Of a DNA stretch of 64,000 bases, positions 53,417-62,476 are shown one piece after another (position 1 is the stretch's first letter; each line of letters opens with the position of its first letter). The stretch covers positions 1,798,001 through 1,862,000 of the forward strand of contig NZ_CP032364.1 in NCBI RefSeq assembly GCF_003589745.1, read 5' to 3'. A program made the position numbers and the translations under genes. The DNA is from Lachnoanaerobaculum umeaense. GTDB taxonomy: Bacteria; Bacillota; Clostridia; Lachnospirales; Lachnospiraceae. The notes beneath the pieces were generated by a model that saw nothing but the letters and a program-made list of their open reading frames with translations, ran no database searches and had not been told where the DNA came from.

Positions 53417-55475
53417 GGAGCTGTCGGGAAATACTGAATTTTAATCCCTACAGAACAAAATAGAAATATCCTGACAAGTACAAGGCATTTTGGCTTTGTG
53501 ACTTTGTCAGGATATTTTGTTTTTCTATTATGCTGTCTATTTTTGGGCATAAAACCCCCTTGGCTGAAATTTTGCTTTTGCATTTTTTACTATGCGGTTT
53601 TCTCCTGTGGTTTTCCTTCAAATTTCTTTAGTTTTGCGTAGAGAAAACGATGATATTTGTTTATATTTCTTCCTATCGCAAAAAGCATAAATTCTTTATA
53701 TACCTTATCTGAAGAACGATAGTTAAAGCGTCGGAAATCTTCATTCTCTTTAATATCTCCAAAATGACCTTCCGTTTGAATAGACCGTGTCTGTCGTTTC
53801 AGAATACCTTTTTCACTCTGTATGTTAGCATGTGATTTCTCTCGAAGCTCTTCCCATACTTCATTGATCTTCATCACTTTGTTCTTATCAACATCTTTAT
53901 CAGGATTATATTTGTATAAGCATTTAGACTTATGTTCACATCCACTACAGTCTGAACATCCATATACTTCATATGTTTGTGTATAACCATTCTGTTTTTT
54001 CTTTTCTGTGTTGATATGTCTAAGTTCACGGCCGTCATGACAGATATAGACTTGCTCATCTTCAAATACCATTGTCTTCATGTTGTAGTATTTACCTATA
54101 TCTTTACTGTATGCTCTTGTTTTTCGTTTTTCATGATCCTGTAGTTTTATATAACTATCTATCTTATTTTCTTTTAGATATAAGAGATTTTTCTCACTAC
54201 AATAACCGCTGTCTGCCGTCACTTCTTCAAGTACTTCTCCGAATGCTTCCTTATGCTTTTCAAGGACCGGAATTAATGTATTATAATCTGTACGATCATT
54301 ACTTACATAACTATGTACAATAAAATAATTCTCTACCGCTATCTGTACATTGTATGCAGGCTTTAGCTGCCCATTAAGCATATGATCTTCCTTCATTCGC
54401 ATAAAGGTTGCTTCCAAATCAGTTTTGGAATAGCTGTTTCTATCTTTCCCCATAATCTCAAAACATTCTTTATAGTGCATTAATCGCTGTCCACAATGTT
54501 CAAGTTCTTCATAGAGTTGTTGAAGCTTTGGCTTTCTCTTACCCTTTCCGTTAACAAATACAATACCTTCTCCGTCAGCAATAGTCATAAGGTTTTTCTG
54601 AAGCTTAAGTATTTCAATAGGCGAGCAGTTATCAATCTCTATAATACGGTTATTAGATAGCTTTTTATGTTTCGTAATCTTTCTTTTTCTGTTTTTTTCA
54701 ATAATATCTCTAACTCTATCAATCCCGTCAATCACAAACATTTGTGCATTTCCAAGCTCGTACTTTTCACCAAATCCATTATCTTGTAAAAAAGAATTAT
54801 AGTCTGAATAAAGCTTATCAATAGAATCCAGCAGACCTGCAAGATGATAATTAATACTTCCACGCCATACAAAAGTATAACGATTAGCATTAGCTTCTAT
54901 TTTTGTTCCATCAATAAACAATTCTTTTAATGTTACAAATCCTTCCTTTTGTAATCGTCTCATAAACTGATAGTTTAAGTCATCCAAAATATCTGAAGTA
55001 AGTTTTTTACTTTTAAATTCATAAAAAGCATCTCTTTTAGGCTTCCTCCCTTGAGTAAGCCAGATAAAAGCAATATCTCTTTCACATAAATCCACAATAC
55101 GATCAATAGAGCGTATTCCACGCATATTTGCATAAGTAATAACTGCATACATCATGATCGGGTTGTACCCTGTTCTTCCCTTGTCCGAACAATTGGCTAA
55201 TAGTCCGGAAAAATCTAAATCCTCCATAACTTTTTTTGGGGTATAGACTGGATCGTCATCGGGTAAACTCAATTCATAGAAGCTAAAGTTGATTTTCTGT
55301 TGACCTATTTCAAAAAAGTCGTTATAATAATTAACTGTGAGCATAGTTACATTATAACATGTAACGGAGAAAGATGGTTATCGTTAGCCATCTTTTTTAT
55401 GTAAAAACTTAGGGAGGTGTGACTCGTTTTGAGTCACACCTCCCTCTTTTATGGATGCCATTTCCCGACAGCCCC
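53417..55475 (-). mobile_element. IS1182-family insertion sequence, copy 2 (inverted)
   Basis: A 2059-base element, nearly identical to copy 1 but in the opposite orientation. Its ends are GGAGCTGTCGGGAAAT at the left and ATTTCCCGACAGCCCC at the right. The same internal hairpins are present in mirror order. Flanking bases read AAAA on the left and TTTT on the right, so the target was itself symmetric. Confidence 0.93.
53590..55344 (-). CDS. IS1182-family transposase, copy 2
   Basis: An intact 584-residue transposase with the same domains as copy 1; two residues differ (Pro near residue 37 and Leu near residue 197), and silent changes exist (for example GGC for GGT in the HDGRELRHI block). 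Two intact and nearly identical genes imply recent movement within this genome. Translation again starts six bases after TATAAT without a ribosome site. Confidence 0.95.
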   Translation of the reverse strand: MLTVNYYNDFFEIGQQKINFSFYELSLPDDDPVYTPKKVMEDLDFSGLLANCSDKGRTGYNPIMMYAVITYANMRGIRSIDRIVDLCERDIAFIWLTQGRKPKRDAFYEFKSKKLTSDILDDLNYQFMRRLQKEGFVTLKELFIDGTKIEANANRYTFVWRGSINYHLAGLLDSIDKLYSDYNSFLQDNGFGEKYELGNAQMFVIDGIDRVRDIIEKNRKRKITKHKKLSNNRIIEIDNCSPIEILKLQKNLMTIADGEGIVFVNGKGKRKPKLQQLYEELEHCGQRLMHYKECFEIMGKDRNSYSKTDLEATFMRMKEDHMLNGQLKPAYNVQIAVENYFIVHSYVSNDRTDYNTLIPVLEKHKEAFGEVLEEVTADSGYCSEKNLLYLKENKIDSYIKLQDHEKRKTRAYSKDIGKYYNMKTMVFEDEQVYICHDGRELRHINTEKKKQNGYTQTYEVYGCSDCSGCEHKSKCLYKYNPDKDVDKNKVMKINEVWEELREKSHANIQSEKGILKRQTRSIQTEGHFGDIKENEDFRRFNYRSSDKVYKEFMLFAIGRNINKYHRFLYAKLKKFEGKPQEKTA

Positions 55476-55517
55476 TTTTTGTATATACTATATTCAATAC
55501 ATATACGAATCCCCTGT

Positions 55518-55805
55518 ATGTTTAAAACAATAACTCATCTGGACTGTCCGAGTTGCGGAGTAAGCAGGATGTGTGTATCGCTCTCACATTGAGATATCAG
55601 GTCGGCATTTTTCTATAATCAAATACTTGTTTTCCTTTTTCCTATCATAGCTCTTTACTATGCTTTTTATCAGATAAGATATATATTAACAGGTCAAAGA
55701 AAAACAACTGCTGTAGAAAATATTATCATGATAATTTTAATAGTTATATTGATACTATATGGCATTATAAGAAATATGCCCTTTTATCCATATAAACTGC
55801 CATAA
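55518..55805 (+). pseudogene. DUF2752-family gene with an in-frame stop
   Basis: Reads DCPSCGVSRMCVSLSH, then TGA at 55590-55592, then DIRSAFFYNQILVFLFPIIALYY and on to TAA at 55803-55805 in the same frame. The CPxCG(x)xR motif and the following membrane helix are typical of DUF2752 proteins. The usual first helix before the CP motif is also missing, and IS copy 2 ends 42 bases upstream, so the gene seems both truncated and stopped. Confidence 0.75.
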
Positions 55806-55830
55806 AAAAGTCGGGTTTCCCCGACTTTTT
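55805..55830. terminator. Two-way terminator between the DUF2752 remnant and nudC
   Basis: AAAAAGTCGGG pairs perfectly with CCCGACTTTTT around a short loop, with A and T tracts on the two sides, so it can work on both strands. It overlaps both stop codons. Confidence 0.9.
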
Positions 55831-56683
55831 ATATTTCCCCGTCTCTGAATTTTTGAATAAGTTCATGCCCCACACTTATATGAAAAGGCAGAACAGGTAC
55901 ATCTTCTCTCTCAAACCATCTTGCCTCAGATAATTCCTCCTCCTGTAAGGTAATCTTATCATCTCCGTCAAGATCGGCAATAAATGCCAGCATTATGGTA
56001 TCGGAAAAAGACCAAGGCTGTGATTTATAAGGCTGTATGTTTTTTACCTTTAAGCCCACTTCTTCCCTTACTTCTCTGGCTACCGCCTCTTCAAGAGTCT
56101 CCCCGACTTCTACAAAACCTGCCACCAATGCATAGTAATTATATATACCCTTGGCATTCTTTGTCAGTAAGAGTCTGTTGCCGTTTCTGATTGCCACTAT
56201 GACTGCAGGAGATATTTTAGGATATTCTATATTCTTACACTTCGGACAGATCAAAGCCCTCTCTGTAAGGGATTTTTCTGTCTTTGTTCCGCAGTATCCG
56301 CAATATTTTCTACTCTGCATCCATCTGTATACCTGCGAAGCACTTACACCTGCAAATGCCTGATAACGAGGTTCAAACTCACGCAAAGCCTGTATGCCCT
56401 CCATATAGAATCCGCCAAACTCCGGCAAACTCATATCCTCCACCAGATAAAATTCTTCATCATCAACAGAGTTCGCATAATAGGACTTTTCATATATGTT
56501 CTCATCTTCTTCTTCCAGATCTTCGAATCTAGGTATGCTTACTTCTCCTGTTAATGCATCCTTTATAAGCATTATTTTATTGTACTCAAAATGTAAAACA
56601 AATGATTTTTTATTATTTTCCTTATTGGCTTTCTTTCTCCTATATTCGGGATAAAATACTTTCGGATATATTTCCTGTATCAT
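55829..56683 (-). CDS. nudC: NAD+ diphosphatase / NADH pyrophosphatase
   Basis: A Nudix hydrolase that splits NAD(H) to NMN(H) and AMP and can remove NAD caps from RNA. The 284-residue protein has a zinc ribbon (CGYCG and CPKC near residues 127-150), the Nudix box GFVEVGETLEEAVAREVREEVGL, and SQPWSF just after it, the NudC signature. It starts 26 bases after pncB, so two NAD-metabolism genes are transcribed together. Confidence 0.93.
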   Translation of the reverse strand: MIQEIYPKVFYPEYRRKKANKENNKKSFVLHFEYNKIMLIKDALTGEVSIPRFEDLEEEDENIYEKSYYANSVDDEEFYLVEDMSLPEFGGFYMEGIQALREFEPRYQAFAGVSASQVYRWMQSRKYCGYCGTKTEKSLTERALICPKCKNIEYPKISPAVIVAIRNGNRLLLTKNAKGIYNYYALVAGFVEVGETLEEAVAREVREEVGLKVKNIQPYKSQPWSFSDTIMLAFIADLDGDDKITLQEEELSEARWFEREDVPVLPFHISVGHELIQKFRDGEI

Positions 56684-56709
56684 ACTACTCTTTCTTTTAC
56701 TCTTTAAAA

Positions 56710-58173
56710 CTATAACTCCTGATAATTATACTTTTGTAAGAGCTCATATCTCATATCCCACAGCTTCTGTGAAAGATCCACATAAGTTTCATGAGGATAT
56801 GCAAGTCTCTTTGATTCATCCCAAAGAGTATCAAGCTCTTTTTTACAAAATTCTCTTATTTCCATTACTGAAGGAGACTCATATACGCATTCACCATTTT
56901 TAAATACTGGAACTAAAAGCTCCTTAGTCTCAAATGATCCTGCACTAAGCTTTGTTCTCTTCCATGTTTCAACAGGATCAAATAGCATAAGTGACTCATC
57001 TGTAGAAAGATTCTCCTCTTCTAAACAAATATAATCTGCTATTATCTTGCCTGTCTTTTTATTGTAAATTCTATATATTTTCTTATTTCCCGGATTTGTT
57101 ATTTTCTCAGCATTCTCAGACAATTTTATCTTTGGTATAAACTCACCTGTCTCCTCATTCATCACAGCAGCAAGCTTGTATACTCCTCCAAATGCCGGGC
57201 AATCTTTTGAAGTAATAAGGTTTGTACCTACGCCCCATCTGTTTATTGTAGCACCCTGTAATTTCAATGAGGATATAATATTCTCATCCAAATCATTTGA
57301 TGCTGATATAATTGCATCACTAAATCCTGCCTCATCAAGCATCTCCTTGGCTCTCTTTGAAAGGTATGCAAGGTCTCCGCTGTCAAGTCTGATACCATAA
57401 TTCTTTAGAGGTATTCCTGCCTCCCTCATCTCCTTAAATACAGCTATAGCATTCGGTACACCTGATTTTAGTGTGTCGTATGTATCTACCAAAAGTGTAC
57501 AGGCTGTCGGGAAAGTCTTTGCATAAGTTCTGAAAGCTGAAAGCTCATCCGGGAAGCTCATTATCCAGCTGTGAGCATGTGTTCCAAGTATAGGTACATC
57601 AAACATTCTTCCGCAGAGTACATTACTTGTTCCTACACAACCTCCTATCACAGCCGCTCTTGCTCCGTAGATACCCGCATCAGGTCCCTGTGCTCTTCTA
57701 AGACCAAACTCCATCACTCCATCACCGTCAGCAGCTAACACTACTCTGGCAGCCTTTGTTGCTATAAGTGACTGATGATTTATTATATTCAAAAGAGCAG
57801 TCTCTATAAGCTGTGCCTGCATTATAGGAGCAATCACTTTTACCAGCGGTTCTCTAGGGAATATAACACTGCCCTCAGGTATAGCATAGATATCACCTGT
57901 AAATTTAAAATCTCTCAAATACTCCAAGAAATTATCTTTAAACAATTTTGTCTTTCTGAGATATTCTATATCTTCATCATCAAAATGCAGATTTTTTACA
58001 TAATCAATTACTTGATCAAGTCCTGCACATATGGCATATCCATTTTTATTAGGATTTGATCTGTAAAACATATCAAAAATCACTGTTTCATTTGCATTGT
58101 TTTCCAAATAGTAGCCCTGCATCATTGTAAGCTCATACAAGTCAGTCAATAATGTCAAATTTCTTTTATTCAT
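56710..58173 (-). CDS. pncB: Nicotinate phosphoribosyltransferase
   Basis: Joins nicotinate and PRPP to nicotinate mononucleotide in NAD salvage. The 487-residue protein has the N-terminal LLTDLYELTMMQGYYLE, EFGLRRAQGPDAG, GTHAHSWIMSF with the conserved His, LVDTYDTLKSGVPNA, and GIRLDSGDLAYLSK. Length fits the longer bacterial class. It is preceded by its own promoter and followed by nudC. Confidence 0.95.
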   Translation of the reverse strand: MNKRNLTLLTDLYELTMMQGYYLENNANETVIFDMFYRSNPNKNGYAICAGLDQVIDYVKNLHFDDEDIEYLRKTKLFKDNFLEYLRDFKFTGDIYAIPEGSVIFPREPLVKVIAPIMQAQLIETALLNIINHQSLIATKAARVVLAADGDGVMEFGLRRAQGPDAGIYGARAAVIGGCVGTSNVLCGRMFDVPILGTHAHSWIMSFPDELSAFRTYAKTFPTACTLLVDTYDTLKSGVPNAIAVFKEMREAGIPLKNYGIRLDSGDLAYLSKRAKEMLDEAGFSDAIISASNDLDENIISSLKLQGATINRWGVGTNLITSKDCPAFGGVYKLAAVMNEETGEFIPKIKLSENAEKITNPGNKKIYRIYNKKTGKIIADYICLEEENLSTDESLMLFDPVETWKRTKLSAGSFETKELLVPVFKNGECVYESPSVMEIREFCKKELDTLWDESKRLAYPHETYVDLSQKLWDMRYELLQKYNYQEL

Positions 58174-58219
58174 TCTCTATTCCATCCTTTTTTTGCAACT
58201 ACCTAAGTCTTTGTATATC

Positions 58220-58248
58220 AATCTATGCTTTATTTACTATATTGTCAA
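58220..58248 (-). promoter_or_regulatory. Promoter of pncB-nudC
   Basis: On the minus strand TTGACA (58243-58248), 17 bases, and TAGATT (58220-58225). The leader to the pncB ATG is about 40 bases and holds AAGGATGG. Confidence 0.65.
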
Positions 58249-58274
58249 GTTAATTAATTTAAAACTAAGATTAA

Positions 58275-58880
58275 TCACCTATTTTCATCAAATAATATTA
58301 GTCCACCTTTTCTTCTGTGTCCGGTATTCCATAATTCTCTAAAATCAAACCATCTATAGCTACCATAACTTACCACCTTTACCATGAATTTTTCTCCATC
58401 TTCTTCATAGCCTGTAAGCAGAAACCAATGCCATACAAAATCTTTAAACCTAGGATTTTTATGCATTAGTACAAGCATAGGTATTGGAAATTCCTTATCT
58501 ATCTGAGATTTCACTATACTGATGGCATCTTCTATGGAATTATCTCCCGAAAACTCTGACAGCCTTATACTTTCCTCATCAATGTCATTTAAAAAGTCTC
58601 TAATACCGTCCACATAAATCTCCAATCTATCTATACCTGTCCATCTAGGTCTAAGATATGGCTTTACATCATTTGAAAAATCCACATAATCAAGTGCTCT
58701 GACAGTTTCAATTTCATAAGGATAAAGCTTATCTTTACCAAGATACTTTCTCATATAGATAAAACTATCACATGCCGTTACACAGGCACATCCACCCTTA
58801 TTCATCCAAAGATTCTTAAAGTCCTCCTGATTCCAACCATATTTACCATCAATGTAAAAATAATCCAACTCTCTCTTCAT
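58275..58880 (-). CDS. Papain-fold-like protein of unknown function
   Basis: A 201-residue soluble protein. GGCACVTACDSFIYM near residue 30 resembles the Cys-bearing helix of C39-like peptidases, and KDFVWHWFLLTGYEEDG near residue 158 could supply the catalytic His. These two motifs, in this order, suggest a cysteine protease or transglutaminase-like fold; no substrate can be given. I start at 58880 (MKRELDYF). Longer frames up to 58955 run through the terminator stem of the ribF operon and are unlikely. Single gene. Confidence 0.45.
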   Translation of the reverse strand: MKRELDYFYIDGKYGWNQEDFKNLWMNKGGCACVTACDSFIYMRKYLGKDKLYPYEIETVRALDYVDFSNDVKPYLRPRWTGIDRLEIYVDGIRDFLNDIDEESIRLSEFSGDNSIEDAISIVKSQIDKEFPIPMLVLMHKNPRFKDFVWHWFLLTGYEEDGEKFMVKVVSYGSYRWFDFRELWNTGHRRKGGLILFDENR

Positions 58881-58906
58881 ATTCTTTCTCAAACCTTTAC
58901 ACATAT

Positions 58907-58963
58907 AAAAAGTTACAGTTTGGCAAAACCTTAATATATTAAAGTTATCAACCAAACTGTAAC
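58907..58963 (-). terminator. Long-stem terminator of the infB-ribF operon
   Basis: On the minus strand GTTACAGTTTGG pairs perfectly with CCAAACTGTAAC; the loop can form a second stem (CTTTAATATATTAAGG), and TTTTT follows. It lies 15 bases after the DUF1292 stop. Confidence 0.85.
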
Positions 58964-58977
58964 CATTCTTCTAGAAT

Positions 58978-59301
58978 TTATAAATCATCCTCATCAAATA
59001 ATTCTTCAAACTCTTCCTCATCAAGAAGCTCGTCAAAAGCCTCTGCTACTATCTCATATTCCTCATCAGTTTCTATATTTGTAAGTTCAGGCTGACCTTC
59101 TTTGGTCTCTGAATATCTGTAAAGATATACTGTACCTTCATCATTATCATCCTCAGGCATTACAGCAATATACTCTCTGTCTCCGGCACTGAAGATATTG
59201 AGTACAACGCACTCAAGGACTGTATCATCCTCAAGTGTTATAGAAACTGATACATTACCTTCTTCTACTATACCGTTTTCAAATAAATTCTTATCGTCCA
59301 T
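58978..59301 (-). CDS. DUF1292-family protein
   Basis: A 107-residue acidic protein of the YrzB/DUF1292 type. VSITLEDDTVLECVVLNIFSAGDREYIAVMP and EGTVYLYRYSE are the family core, and the C-terminus is Glu/Asp-rich. Function unknown. Last gene of the infB operon, nine bases after ribF; in other Clostridia the family more often sits beside ruvX, so this place is a variation. Confidence 0.8.
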   Translation of the reverse strand: MDDKNLFENGIVEEGNVSVSITLEDDTVLECVVLNIFSAGDREYIAVMPEDDNDEGTVYLYRYSETKEGQPELTNIETDEEYEIVAEAFDELLDEEEFEELFDEDDL

Positions 59302-59310
59302 AGCTCTCCT

Positions 59311-60261
59311 TTATTTAACTTGACTGTTAAGGAAGTTCAAAACTTCCACCTTATCCTTGATTAATTGACTCTTAAGTGTATCCAAGCTGTCAAACTTTAT
59401 CTCCGGTCTTATATATTTATAAAGATACACCTCTATCTCTCTACCATAAAGAGTTGCATCAAAATTGTAAAGATATGTTTCAACTCTTGCAATATGATCT
59501 CTCTTATCATTTTCAATACTTGGATTTGAACCTACATTTGTAAGTCCCAGATAAAATGTGTCATCATCTCCAATTCTTACTCTTGAAGCATAAACTCCGG
59601 ATTTTGGCAAATGCTTCTGACTTGAAGGAAATATATTCAATGTAGGGAAACCTATTTTTGCACCAAGCTTGTTTCCCTCTTCTACGATACCACTAATAGA
59701 ATATATACCTCCTAAGAGCTTGTTCGCTTCTTCCATATCACCTTCATCAAGCTTTTGTCTGATCAGAGTCGAACTGATATCATTTTGGAAATCATCCTTT
59801 TCCTTTGTGATTATCTTTACATCATATCCCAAGGTCTTTGACAATCTATTTAAAAGTTCTATATTTCCACTCTTTTTATATCCGAAAGCAGCATCATCTC
59901 CTGCCACTATCTCTGCCATTCCAAGCTTTTCTATAAGAATATTAGTCAAAAACTCTTCTCCGGTCAACTTGGCAATATTCATATCAAACGGGTACTCTAT
60001 ATAATAGTCAATTCCCAGTTCTTCAAGCTTTTTTCTTCTCTCTGCATTTGTAAAAATTTGCGTGGTATTTTTATTTCTTACAATATTTGATGGTAAAGTT
60101 CTAAAAGAGAAAACTACCGTCTTCAATCCCTTTTTATTTGCCTCATCCTTTAAAGTTCTAAATAATTTTCTATGTCCTCTATGTTCACCATCAAATTTTC
60201 CTATAACAACAGCTGTTTTATCTGTTATTTTTATGTCTGTAGTATCTATAAATGTAATCAC
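59311..60261 (-). CDS. ribF: Bifunctional riboflavin kinase / FAD synthetase
   Basis: Makes FMN and FAD. The 316-residue protein has an N-terminal nucleotidyltransferase (GKFDGEHRGHRKLF with the HxGH-like motif, and ISSTLIRQKLDEGDMEEANKLLGG). The C-terminal flavokinase domain has GAKIGFPTLNI and VEVYLYKYIRPEIKFDS-like sequence. It follows truB by 12 bases in the standard order. Confidence 0.95.
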   Translation of the reverse strand: MITFIDTTDIKITDKTAVVIGKFDGEHRGHRKLFRTLKDEANKKGLKTVVFSFRTLPSNIVRNKNTTQIFTNAERRKKLEELGIDYYIEYPFDMNIAKLTGEEFLTNILIEKLGMAEIVAGDDAAFGYKKSGNIELLNRLSKTLGYDVKIITKEKDDFQNDISSTLIRQKLDEGDMEEANKLLGGIYSISGIVEEGNKLGAKIGFPTLNIFPSSQKHLPKSGVYASRVRIGDDDTFYLGLTNVGSNPSIENDKRDHIARVETYLYNFDATLYGREIEVYLYKYIRPEIKFDSLDTLKSQLIKDKVEVLNFLNSQVK

Positions 60262-60273
60262 ATTATCACCTAT

Positions 60274-61158
60274 CTATAAAAACATCTTAAATGGCTTTAG
60301 TTCCTTATTATCCTTTTGATATATTGCAATAAATATATCTCCAGAATCATAAACCCTATATAATTCGCTATTGCCGAACTTATCCTCAAATTTTAATTTA
60401 TTACCATTATGTAGATATTTATCAAAGTCAGGGGAGGTATTTATCTTTGGCAGGAAGGAAAAATACTCCTCCACGCTCATTATCCTTTTATCTATATTAT
60501 CTCTCTCTGATTCCAATTGTGTCAGGCTTATTGCCCCGTCTATATCAAATCTGTCTACTCGCTTTCTAATAAGTGATTCCATGCATCCTCCTACTGAAAG
60601 CTTTTCCCCTATATCATGGCATAAAGTTCTGATATAGGTGCCCTTTGATACCTTTGCCTTAAACCTTACTCTTGGCAAATCAATATCAATGATATCAATA
60701 TCAAAAATATTTACTTTTCTTGGTTCTCTTTTGACTTCCTTGCCTTCTCTTGCTAAATCTACAAGCTTTTTTCCACCTACTTTTAATGCTGAATACATAG
60801 GAGGAAGCTGCATATATTCGCCTAAAAAAGAATTTATGACCTCTTTGACCTCATCTTCATTCAAATTTGAAATATCTCTTTCTTTTAAAACTTCTCCTGA
60901 TGAATCCTGTGTATCTGTAGAAATCCCAAGTAGCAGTACAGCCTCATATTCCTTTGATTTATCTGTAAGCATATCAGATAGCACAGTTGCATTACCCAGT
61001 AATACCGGAAGTACACCGATAGCATCGGGATCCAATGTACCTGAATGACCTATTTTCTTTTGTTTTAATATCCCTCTCATCTTTGCTACAACATCATGAG
61101 AAGTAAATCCTTTTTCCTTGAAGATATTTATTATTCCATTGTAAATATTTTTAGCCAT
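60274..61158 (-). CDS. truB: tRNA pseudouridine(55) synthase
   Basis: Makes pseudouridine 55 in the tRNA T-loop. The 294-residue protein has KKIGHSGTLDPDAIGVLPV with the catalytic Asp, the YEAVLLLGISTDTQD strand and KGTYIRTLCHDIGEKL. The ATG overlaps the nrnA stop by eight bases. Confidence 0.96.
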   Translation of the reverse strand: MAKNIYNGIINIFKEKGFTSHDVVAKMRGILKQKKIGHSGTLDPDAIGVLPVLLGNATVLSDMLTDKSKEYEAVLLLGISTDTQDSSGEVLKERDISNLNEDEVKEVINSFLGEYMQLPPMYSALKVGGKKLVDLAREGKEVKREPRKVNIFDIDIIDIDLPRVRFKAKVSKGTYIRTLCHDIGEKLSVGGCMESLIRKRVDRFDIDGAISLTQLESERDNIDKRIMSVEEYFSFLPKINTSPDFDKYLHNGNKLKFEDKFGNSELYRVYDSGDIFIAIYQKDNKELKPFKMFL

Positions 61159-62098
61159 TTAATTCTTTCTCAATCATAGGCAATATGGTATCTTTCAAAA
61201 GTTCATCAATATTACCATACACTGTGGCTCCGGCAGCTCTGATATGTCCACCACCTCCAAGTGCAGAAGCAATACTGCTCACATTCTTATTTATAGAGCG
61301 TAAACTCACCTTATATTCATTTTTGGCTGTCTCATACATAAATAATGCTATTTCCACACCCTCTATATTTCTAAGGTTGTCTATGATTCCATCCATTTTC
61401 TTCTTATCCGAAACATACTTACTCCAAGTATTATAATCTAAAAATCCATAACAGCACTTACCGTCAAACTCCTGTTTTACATTTGTCAGTGCCAGGCCCA
61501 AAAGCTTTGTAGCATTAAAGTCCTTCTTGAAATAAGTGTCATCTATAATTTTTGTAAAGTCAAATCCTTTTGCCATCAATTTACCTGCAATTTCCATAGT
61601 TTCTTTTGTAGTAGATTGATATTTGAAAACTCCTGAATCATGTACTATGCCGGTGTATATACACATTGCCGTAGCCACACTTATCTTATCTTCACTCAAC
61701 AATGTATACAGTAATTCACATGTTGAACTTCTAAACTCCTCTACTATATTGAATTTTGCAAAATTTGTATTTGTGACATGGTGATCTATACATATGCTTT
61801 CCTTTGCACTGTCAAGCATTCCCCCTCTAATACCAAGTCTCTCTCTGTCCGATGCATCCAAAGTTACAAGCAGATCCGCTTCTACAAACGGGTCTTCACT
61901 TATCAGTTCAAACCCGTTCATAAATGCAAACTTCATTGACGGCTTTTCAAGACATACTCTTACCTGCTTATCTTTATAATTTTCAATTATATAGTTATAT
62001 AGTCCCAGTGTAGAACCTATGCAATCTCCATCCGGACTCACATGACCTGTAATAGCTATATTTTTTGCATTTTCAATAAGCTCTATTAGTTTATTCAT
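61151..62098 (-). CDS. nrnA: DHH-family oligoribonuclease / pAp phosphatase
   Basis: Degrades nano-RNA and 3'-phosphoadenosine 5'-phosphate. The 315-residue protein has the metal motifs GHVSPDGDCIGS, VTLDASD and CIDHHVTN (DHH), and a DHHA1 domain ending in SALGGGGHIRAAGA. I start at ATG 62098 inside the rbfA end (GAGAGG upstream); the frame extends to 62128. Confidence 0.92.
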   Translation of the reverse strand: MNKLIELIENAKNIAITGHVSPDGDCIGSTLGLYNYIIENYKDKQVRVCLEKPSMKFAFMNGFELISEDPFVEADLLVTLDASDRERLGIRGGMLDSAKESICIDHHVTNTNFAKFNIVEEFRSSTCELLYTLLSEDKISVATAMCIYTGIVHDSGVFKYQSTTKETMEIAGKLMAKGFDFTKIIDDTYFKKDFNATKLLGLALTNVKQEFDGKCCYGFLDYNTWSKYVSDKKKMDGIIDNLRNIEGVEIALFMYETAKNEYKVSLRSINKNVSSIASALGGGGHIRAAGATVYGNIDELLKDTILPMIEKELNG

Positions 62099-62462
62099 TG
62101 CCCCTCTCATCTTTTTTAATAACTTCATCTATCAGCTTATCCATCTTCATGCCATAAGCCAATGACTCATCTAAAACAAATTTCAGTTCAGGCGTATTTC
62201 TTAGGTTCAATCTTCTTGCAAGCTCTTTTCTTATAAAACCTGAAGAAGATTTTAGTCCTAATAATGTCTTCTTTGATTGTTCCTCATCACCTAATACACT
62301 AACATAAATTGTTGCATATTTCAAATCTGTGGTAACCTCAGCATCTGTCACACTTGTCATAGGTGCAACCCTTGGGTCTTTGACTTCTCCCCTTATGATT
62401 TCAGATACAGTTTTCATCACTTCTGAGTTTATCATAGTAGACTTTAAACTATTCTTTCTCAT
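62091..62462 (-). CDS. rbfA: Ribosome-binding factor A
   Basis: Matures the 30S subunit at low temperature. The 123-residue KH-like protein has VMKTVSEIIRGEVKDPRVAPMTSVTDAEVTTDLKYATIYVSVLG and a LNLRNTPELKFVLDESLAYG block. All family features are present. It follows infB by 14 bases and overlaps nrnA by eight. Confidence 0.96.
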   Translation of the reverse strand: MRKNSLKSTMINSEVMKTVSEIIRGEVKDPRVAPMTSVTDAEVTTDLKYATIYVSVLGDEEQSKKTLLGLKSSSGFIRKELARRLNLRNTPELKFVLDESLAYGMKMDKLIDEVIKKDERGNE

Positions 62463-62476
62463 ACATTCCTTTCTAT

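Noticed and set aside
58881..58955. Longer N-terminus of the papain-fold-like protein
   Set aside because: Its extra codons coincide with the terminator stem of the convergent-in-series ribF operon and lack a ribosome site.
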